From contig NZ_JAFFSX010000006.1 of the NCBI RefSeq assembly GCF_017948485.1, positions 62,001-126,000 on the forward strand: a DNA stretch of 64,000 bases, written 5' to 3'. Numbering within the stretch: position 1 is the stretch's first letter; each line of letters begins with the position of its first letter. Position numbers and translations under genes: made by a program. Origin of the DNA: Streptomyces sp. GESEQ-35. Its GTDB lineage: Bacteria > Actinomycetota > Actinomycetes > Streptomycetales > Streptomycetaceae. This document shows, in pieces, positions 58,874-64,000 of this stretch. A model generated the notes under the pieces. The model worked only from the letters and a program-made list of their open reading frames with translations. It was not told where the DNA came from and made no database searches.

Positions 58874-60277
58874 ATGTTGACCATCCTCGGCTTCGCCATG
58901 ATCGCGACCTTCCTGGTCCTGATCATGATGAAGAAGATGTCGCCGATCGCGGCGCTCGTGCTCATACCCGCACTCTTCTGCGTGTTTGTCGGCAAGGGCG
59001 CCAACCTCGGTGACTACGTCATCGACGGCGTCACGAGCCTCGCCCCGACCGCGGCGATGCTCATGTTCGCGATCGTCTACTTCGGGGTGATGATCGATGT
59101 CGGGCTCTTCGACCCGATCGTCCGGGGGATCCTCAAGTTCTGCAAGGCCGACCCGATGCGGATCGTCGTCGGCACCGCCGTACTCGCCGCCATCGTCTCG
59201 CTCGACGGCGACGGCTCGACCACCTTCATGATCACGGTCTCGGCGATGTACCCGCTGTACAAGCGCCTCAAGATGAGCCTGGTCGTCATGACCGGTGTCG
59301 CCGCGATGGCCAACGGCGTGATGAACACCCTGCCGTGGGGCGGCCCGACCGCCCGCGCCGCCACCGCCCTCAAGCTGGACGCCAGCGACATCTTCGTCCC
59401 GATGATCCCGGCCCTCGCCGTCGGTCTCCTCGGCGTCTTCGTCCTCTCGTACGTCCTCGGCAAGCGCGAGCGCAAGCGGCTCGGGGTGCTCACTCTCGAC
59501 GAGGTCCTGGTCGAGGAGAAGGTCGAGGAGACCGAGACGGTTCTCGTGGGCGCCGGTTCCGGTGGATCCGGCCCGGGCAAGGCAACCGGCGCCTCCGGCT
59601 CCGGCACCGACGCCGAGGACGGCGACGAAGAGCGCTTCCAGGTCCTCGACCCGAACCGGGCCACCCTGCGCCCCAAGCTCTACTGGTTCAACGCGCTGCT
59701 CACGCTCACCCTGCTCACCGCCATGATCATGGAGTGGCTGCCGATCCCGGTGCTGTTCCTGCTCGGCGCCGCGCTCGCGCTCACCGTGAACTTCCCGCAC
59801 ATCCCCGACCAGAAGGCCCGGCTCGCCGCCCACGCCGACAACGTCCTCAACGTCTCCGGCATGGTCTTCGCCGCCGCCGTCTTCACCGGCGTCCTCCAGG
59901 GCACCGGCATGGTCGACCACATGGCCCGCTGGATGGTGGACGTCATCCCCGAGGGCATGGGCCCGCACATGGCCCTCGTCACCGGCGTCCTGAGCCTCCC
60001 GCTCACCTACTTCATGTCGAACGACGGCTTCTACTTCGGCGTCCTCCCGGTCCTCGCCGAGGCCGGCGCGGCGCACGGCGTCACACCACTGGAGATGGCC
60101 CGCGCCTCGCTCGTCGGCCAGCCGCTGCACATGTCGAGCCCGCTCGTCCCGGCGGTGTACGTCCTGGTGGGCATGGCCAAGGTGGAGTTCGGCGACCACA
60201 CGAAGTTCGTGGTCAAGTGGGCGGCGCTCACATGCCTCATCATCCTCGGGGCAGGGATCCTCTTCGGAATCATCTGA
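58874..60277 (+). CDS. CitMHS family metal-citrate:H+ symporter
   Basis: 467 residues with about 12 helices. LTILGFAMIATFLVLIMMKKMSPIAALVLIPALF is the typical start, GDGSTTFMITVSAMYPLYKRLKM a conserved loop, and the C-terminal half ends with MSSPLVPAVYVLVGMAKVEFGDH. A cytoplasmic Gly/Ser-rich segment of about 60 residues (VEETETVLVGAGSGGSGPGK) interrupts the two halves and carries no motif. The family imports citrate complexed with divalent or iron ions. The S. coelicolor member CitSc transports metal-citrate complexes and is very similar as far as I recall. The ATG has a weak ribosome-binding site inside an inverted repeat. Confidence 0.9.
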   Translation: MLTILGFAMIATFLVLIMMKKMSPIAALVLIPALFCVFVGKGANLGDYVIDGVTSLAPTAAMLMFAIVYFGVMIDVGLFDPIVRGILKFCKADPMRIVVGTAVLAAIVSLDGDGSTTFMITVSAMYPLYKRLKMSLVVMTGVAAMANGVMNTLPWGGPTARAATALKLDASDIFVPMIPALAVGLLGVFVLSYVLGKRERKRLGVLTLDEVLVEEKVEETETVLVGAGSGGSGPGKATGASGSGTDAEDGDEERFQVLDPNRATLRPKLYWFNALLTLTLLTAMIMEWLPIPVLFLLGAALALTVNFPHIPDQKARLAAHADNVLNVSGMVFAAAVFTGVLQGTGMVDHMARWMVDVIPEGMGPHMALVTGVLSLPLTYFMSNDGFYFGVLPVLAEAGAAHGVTPLEMARASLVGQPLHMSSPLVPAVYVLVGMAKVEFGDHTKFVVKWAALTCLIILGAGILFGII

Positions 60278-60306
60278 TCCACTTCCATGTCTGATCCAGT
60301 TCCATG
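60273..60306. repeat. 17-bp tandem duplication at the citrate transporter/MFS junction
   Basis: TCTGATCCACTTCCATG (60273-60289) is followed at once by TCTGATCCAGTTCCATG (60290-60306), one mismatch. The first copy holds the transporter stop codon; the second creates an extra ATG (60304) in frame with the MFS gene. Confidence 0.8.
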
Positions 60307-60318
60307 GAGGACTTGAAC

Positions 60319-61554
60319 ATGGCGCCCGGTGGGAACCGCGGCTGGCTGCTCCGCCTCGTCATCGCCTTCAGCTTCGCGCAGGGGGCGGTGTCGATGGCCC
60401 GGCCCGCCGTCTCCTACCGGGCCCTCGCGCTGGGCGCCGACGAGCGGGCGATCGGCGTCATCGCGGGTGTGTACGCCCTGCTCCCGCTGTTCGCCGCCGT
60501 ACCGCTGGGCCGCCGTACCGACCACGGACGCTGCGCGCCCCTGCTGCCCGTGGGCGTCGTCCTCATCGCCGGCGGATGCGCGCTGAGCGGTGTGGCCGAC
60601 TCACTGGTGACGATGGCGCTGTGGAGCGGCGTGATGGGCCTCGGCCATCTGTCCTTCGTCATCGGCGCCCAGTCGCTCGTCGCCCGCCAGTCCGCCCCGC
60701 ACGAACAGGACCGCAACTTCGGTCACTTCACCATCGGCGCCTCACTCGGCCAGCTGGTCGGCCCGATCGCGGCGGGCGCGCTGATCGGCGGCCACGACAT
60801 GGCAGGCAGCAGCGCGCTCGCACTGCTGGCCGCGGGTGCCGGGGCGGCGGTCGCCTTCACGTCGCTGTGGCGCATAGAGCACCGTACGGCCGCCAAGTCC
60901 CGTACCGCGCAAGGCGAACGCGTCCCCGTGCAGCGCATCCTGCGTGCCCGGGGTGTGCCCGCGGGCATCCTCATCAGCCTCTCCGTGCTGTCCGCGACCG
61001 ACATCCTCACCGCCTATCTGCCGGTCGTCGGCGAGCACCGGGGCATCGCGCCGTCGGTCGTCGGTGTGCTGCTCAGCCTTCGCGCCGCGGCCACGATCGC
61101 ATGCCGTCTGGTGCTGACGCCGCTGCTGAAACTGCTGGGCCGAACGCTGCTGCTGACCCTCACCTGTGTGCTGGCGGCCGTGCTGTGCGCGGGCATCGCG
61201 CTGCCGGTGCCGGTGTGGGCGCTGGCCCTGATCCTCATCGCCCTCGGCTTCTGCCTCGGCGTCGGCCAGCCGCTGTCCATGACGACGGTCGTCCAGGCGG
61301 CCCCCGACGGCGCCCGTTCCACTGCCCTCGCTCTCCGGCTGACCGGCAACCGTCTCGGCCAGGTCGCCGCCCCCGCGACGGCCGGCCTGATCGCCGGAAT
61401 CGCGGGTGTGGCGGCGCCGTTCGTGATGCTGGGGGCGCTGTTGCTGGTGTCGGCGGGGGTTGCGCTGCGGTCGCCGGGGCGTCCCGAAGGGGACGGGCCG
61501 GCCGAGCGTGAGCGGCCGAAACGCCCGGGATTGCGCCGGACGAGTGATATCTGA
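60319..61554 (+). CDS. MFS transporter
   Basis: 411 residues, 12 helices. The MFS signature follows helix 2, in VPLGRRTDHGRCAPLLPVG (a G-x3-D-R-x-G-R-R-like loop). The first helices start with LVIAFSFAQGAVSMARPAVS. The second half includes VLLSLRAAATIACRLVLTPLL. ATG 60319 was chosen because GGAGG lies eight bases upstream; the ATG at 60304 is a product of the tandem duplication. Only 41 bases separate it from the citrate transporter stop, so co-transcription is likely. Substrate unknown. The C-terminal tail is charged and cytoplasmic. Confidence 0.87.
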   Translation: MAPGGNRGWLLRLVIAFSFAQGAVSMARPAVSYRALALGADERAIGVIAGVYALLPLFAAVPLGRRTDHGRCAPLLPVGVVLIAGGCALSGVADSLVTMALWSGVMGLGHLSFVIGAQSLVARQSAPHEQDRNFGHFTIGASLGQLVGPIAAGALIGGHDMAGSSALALLAAGAGAAVAFTSLWRIEHRTAAKSRTAQGERVPVQRILRARGVPAGILISLSVLSATDILTAYLPVVGEHRGIAPSVVGVLLSLRAAATIACRLVLTPLLKLLGRTLLLTLTCVLAAVLCAGIALPVPVWALALILIALGFCLGVGQPLSMTTVVQAAPDGARSTALALRLTGNRLGQVAAPATAGLIAGIAGVAAPFVMLGALLLVSAGVALRSPGRPEGDGPAERERPKRPGLRRTSDI

Positions 61555-61654
61555 CGACGCGCCGGGCTTCGTGCGGCGAGTCGCCGTGCATATACAGGAG
61601 AGTCCAACCGAAAGAGCGATTTGTATGAAAATCGTCTGAATCGGAGGACCGCGC

Positions 61655-62287
61655 ATGCCCACCCTGACACCCCCACGTACCTTCCGCGCCCGCGCGGGCG
61701 CCACAGTCGTCCTCACCGCCCTCGCCGCGGCGGGCGCGTCGTGGGTGGCGGCGCCTACCGCGTCGGCCCAGGGAGAGAACGGCGACATCAGGATCCACCG
61801 CGTGGGCGTGCCCTACGGGGTCTCGAAGGAAGACGCGGTGGTCTGCAAGTTCTACCTCGACGCCGTCAACTTCGACGTTCTCCCCGCCATCGCCTACACG
61901 ATCACGCCGCAGCCTCCGCTGCCCGCCGCCGCCACCGTCGCCGGCACCATCCAGCTCGGCGGGGGCGCCGGTCATACCGACGCGCTGGGGCTGGCGGACG
62001 GACAGTACAAGGTCACCTGGATCGTCCTGGGAGCCCCCAAGGAGAAGGTCTTCCGCGTCAATTGCCGCGACAACAACCACATCGAGGATCACCAGCGCAA
62101 CGACGCGGCATGGGGTCCGGGCGACCACAACGGCCCGAGGGGCGGTGTGCACGCGGGCGGTGGCGGTCTCGTCGACACCGCGGCCGCGTTCGCGCCGGTG
62201 GCCGCCGCGGCGGCCGTCGGCCTGGTCGCCGTCGGTGGCGCCGTGTACTTCCGGGTGATCCGCCGCCGGCCCCATGGTGCCGCGTAG
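61655..62287 (+). CDS. Secreted, membrane-anchored protein, probable sortase partner
   Basis: 210 residues. Signal peptide to about residue 39 (AAPTASAQGENGDI). The exported domain contains two cysteines and reads HRVGVPYGVSKEDAVVCKFYLDAVNFD and GQYKVTWIVLGAPKEKVFRVNCRDNN. A Gly/His-rich segment (DHNGPRGGVHAGGGG) precedes a C-terminal helix (FAPVAAAAAVGLVAVGGAVYF) and arginine tail. A clear LPXTG box is missing; the position where it would lie reads GGGGLVDTAA. TATACA at 61591-61596 is a good -10. CGGAGG lies before the ATG. It overlaps the sortase gene by 14 bases. Confidence 0.78.
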   Translation: MPTLTPPRTFRARAGATVVLTALAAAGASWVAAPTASAQGENGDIRIHRVGVPYGVSKEDAVVCKFYLDAVNFDVLPAIAYTITPQPPLPAAATVAGTIQLGGGAGHTDALGLADGQYKVTWIVLGAPKEKVFRVNCRDNNHIEDHQRNDAAWGPGDHNGPRGGVHAGGGGLVDTAAAFAPVAAAAAVGLVAVGGAVYFRVIRRRPHGAA

Positions 62288-62978
62288 GCGCAGACGCAGG
62301 CCCTGGTACCGGACCCGTGCCTACCGCCTTGCCAGGACGGCCCTGCTCACGGCCGTCCTGGTGGCGGTGGTGGTCCGGTGCGACGGACACGGCGCACCGA
62401 CCGTTGCGGAGGCGGCCACCGGCCGTGACACCGTGACGGCCGCCGGGCGTGACACCGAGGCGGACGCCCGCCCGTCCCGCGCCGCTCCCTCGGCCCGCGC
62501 CACGCATCCTCCCCGCCCGCTGCCCCGGTCCCGCCCGATGTCCCTCCGCATCCGGTACCTCGGCATCAACGCCCCGATCACGGCCCTCGGGCTCACCAAG
62601 GAACGGGAGTTGGAGACACCACCGATCGACAAGCCGAAGCTCGTCGGCTGGTACGAGGGCGGCGCCACGCCCGGTGAGTCCGGCACCGCGATCGCGGTCG
62701 GCCACCGCGACACCAAGACCGGCCGCGCCGTCTTCGCCGGGCTCGCCTCGGTCAAGCCCGGCAAACCGATCGAGGCGCGGCGCGCGGACGGCCGTACCGC
62801 CGTCTACACCGTGGACCGGGTGAAGGTCTTCGACAAGGCCGGCTTCCCCGACAAGGAGGTCTACGGCCCGACTCGACGTCCGGAACTCCGCGTGATCACC
62901 TGCGGTGGCCTCTTCAGCCGACGGACGGGCTACACCAGCAACGTGGTGGTCTTCGCCCACCTGACCGCGACGAAGTGA
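62274..62978 (+). CDS. Class F sortase
   Basis: 234 residues. An arginine-rich start (PRRRRRRPWYRTR) and one helix (LARTALLTAVLVAVVV) anchor it. After a disordered linker the sortase barrel begins near LRIRYLGINAPITALGL. Catalytic His is in GTAIAVGHRDTKTGRAVF, Cys in LRVITCGGLFSRRTGYTSNVVVF, and the Arg follows at SRRTG. These features fit class F, the actinobacterial group with few known substrates. The gene begins inside the end of the preceding secreted-protein gene, so that protein is its likely partner. Confidence 0.88.
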   Translation: MVPRRRRRRPWYRTRAYRLARTALLTAVLVAVVVRCDGHGAPTVAEAATGRDTVTAAGRDTEADARPSRAAPSARATHPPRPLPRSRPMSLRIRYLGINAPITALGLTKERELETPPIDKPKLVGWYEGGATPGESGTAIAVGHRDTKTGRAVFAGLASVKPGKPIEARRADGRTAVYTVDRVKVFDKAGFPDKEVYGPTRRPELRVITCGGLFSRRTGYTSNVVVFAHLTATK

Positions 62979-63102
62979 CCGACCTCTTCCCCGAACGCGC
63001 ACATTCCGTTAACTTCCGTGACCCACAGCCCCGTTCGACCCGAACGGGGCTTATCGACCGCGGAGCACCAGCGCACGAGTGAGCCCTCGGGGGCACCCTG
63101 TC

Positions 63103-64000
63103 ATGACACGCGCCATATCTCTGCACGACGTGAGCAAGGTCTACCAGCGCGGTGTGCGCGTGGTGGACCGGCTGTCGCTGGACATCGAGCCCGGCGAGTT
63201 CCTGGTCCTGCTCGGACCGTCCGGGTGTGGCAAGTCCACCGTGCTCAGAATGATCGCGGGTCTGGAGGAGATCACCGAGGGTGAGCTGCTGCTCGATGGC
63301 GAGTACGCCAATGAGCTGCCGCCGTCCGGACGGGACATGGCGATGGTCTTCCAGAACTTCGCCCTGTACCCGAGCATGACCAGCCGCGACAACATCGGCT
63401 TCCCGCTGCGCATCGAGGCGCCCGGCGCGGATCCGCGCCCGCGTGTGGACGCCACCGCCCGCATGCTGGGCATCGAGGACCTCCTCGACCGCTTCCCCGG
63501 CCAGCTCTCCGGCGGCGAACGCCAGCGTGTGGCCATGGGCCGCGCCATCGCCCGGCACCCCTCCGCCTTCCTGATGGACGAGCCGCTGTCCAACCTCGAC
63601 GCCAAGCTCCGCAACCACCTGAGGGCCGAAATCTCCGCCCTCACCCGCGAGTTGGGCGTCACCACGGTGTACGTCACCCACGACCAGGCCGAGGCCATGT
63701 CGCTGGGCGACCGGGTCGCCGTCCTGCGCGGCGGCCTCCTCCAGCAGGTCGGCACCCCGCGCTCGGTGTACGCGCTGCCCCGCAACGTCTTCGTCGCCGC
63801 CTTCATCGGCACCCCGCGCATCAACCTCCTGCGCGGCCTGGTGCGCGCCCCGCTCGACGGCGCGATGACCATCAGCCTCGGCAAGCAGTATCTGCGGCTG
63901 CCCGAACCTCTGTGCCTGGACCACCAGTTGCTCCGCGTCCAGCAGGGGCGGGAGGTCATCGTCGGTCTGCGATCAGAGGCCATCCGCATCGCCAAACCGG
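63103..64000 (+). CDS. MalK/MsiK-like sugar ABC transporter ATPase, cut by the window end
   Basis: 299 complete codons are visible and the frame is still open at base 64000. Walker A is LVLLGPSGCGKSTVLRMIAG, Q-loop MVFQNFALYPSM, signature PGQLSGGERQRVAMGRAIA, Walker B AFLMDEPLSNLDAKLR, and switch His VTTVYVTHDQAEAM. After residue 235 the MalK-type TOBE region (FIGTPRINLLRGLVRAPLDG, then VIVGLRSEAIRI) has started. It energises uptake of oligosaccharides or glycerol phosphate through separate permeases, which should follow beyond the window. The start ATG lacks a strong ribosome-binding site. Confidence 0.9.
   Translation, partial: MTRAISLHDVSKVYQRGVRVVDRLSLDIEPGEFLVLLGPSGCGKSTVLRMIAGLEEITEGELLLDGEYANELPPSGRDMAMVFQNFALYPSMTSRDNIGFPLRIEAPGADPRPRVDATARMLGIEDLLDRFPGQLSGGERQRVAMGRAIARHPSAFLMDEPLSNLDAKLRNHLRAEISALTRELGVTTVYVTHDQAEAMSLGDRVAVLRGGLLQQVGTPRSVYALPRNVFVAAFIGTPRINLLRGLVRAPLDGAMTISLGKQYLRLPEPLCLDHQLLRVQQGREVIVGLRSEAIRIAKP

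Noticed and set aside
1..64000. tRNA, rRNA, insertion sequences or prophage genes
   Set aside because: I saw no tRNA cloverleaf pattern, ribosomal RNA sequence, transposase, integrase or phage structural gene. Short structural RNAs cannot be excluded by eye.

Overview
The window looks like the conserved core part of a Streptomyces chromosome. Every coding frame shows the very high G+C third-position bias of that genus. The gene content is typical too: two streptogrisin-type proteases with long propeptides, an AA10 lytic polysaccharide monooxygenase with a sorting signal, an SGNH esterase close to the S. coelicolor enzyme SCO1725, a LexA-boxed dnaE2 operon, homogentisate dioxygenase, and a CitMHS metal-citrate transporter. 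From memory, the order (dnaE2 region, SGNH esterase, kinase, ECF sigma, hmgA, citrate transporter) follows the S. coelicolor SCO1710-SCO1740 neighbourhood. I could not run an alignment to confirm this. I saw no rRNA or tRNA gene, CRISPR array, intact insertion sequence or prophage.

Layout. 0.2-5 kb: a DUF5685 protein with an extreme cysteine tail, a FAD/NAD(P)-binding protein, then two decaying genes (a 5'-truncated flavin monooxygenase and a DUF1684 gene broken by a GC-rich palindrome). 5-10 kb: streptogrisin B-like and D-like proteases around a hydrolase and a slipin. 10-17 kb: a RecF-like ATPase, a DUF3533 membrane protein, the SOS-controlled dnaE2 plus a Y-family polymerase-like gene with a degenerate active site, and a cupin/MarR pair sharing a perfect 20-bp palindrome. 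17-25 kb: secreted lipase, LPMO, acetyltransferases, methyltransferase, DUF402, GntR, DUF72 and a DUF5925-type AAA ATPase. 25-35 kb: a surface-polysaccharide locus (GH39-like hydrolase, a flippase fused to a membrane glycosyltransferase-like half, polysaccharide deacetylase, two GT2 enzymes, a FemAB/CelD-like acyltransferase, a small membrane protein). 35-39 kb: subtilisin, SGNH esterase and a membrane Ser/Thr kinase.

39-45.5 kb holds what I consider the most interesting unit. A leftward operon encodes a membrane-anchored DUF4331 protein, a TPR membrane protein and a NicO-family metal exporter with a very His-rich loop. It is divergent from an ECF sigma factor and its zinc-finger anti-sigma factor. 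The shared intergenic region carries two opposed promoters of the same ECF type (CMATCC, 16 bases, CGAAT), one facing each unit. This suggests a single autoregulated envelope or metal regulon.

45.6-64 kb: CoA transferase, a Tat-type M20 amidohydrolase, a DrrAB-like ABC exporter with its TetR and operators, an orphan type ISP restriction specificity domain, GntR and hmgA, a lipoprotein, TetR plus a molybdopterin oxidoreductase with a clear operator, citrate transporter, MFS exporter, a secreted protein with a class F sortase, and the start of a MalK-like ATPase cut by the window end.

Five copies of a roughly 50-80 bp repeat lie directly behind stop codons (near 9.65, 37.4, 42.35, 51.55 and 52.85 kb), each ending in the same GC stem-loop. 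They look like a dispersed family of 3' terminator elements.
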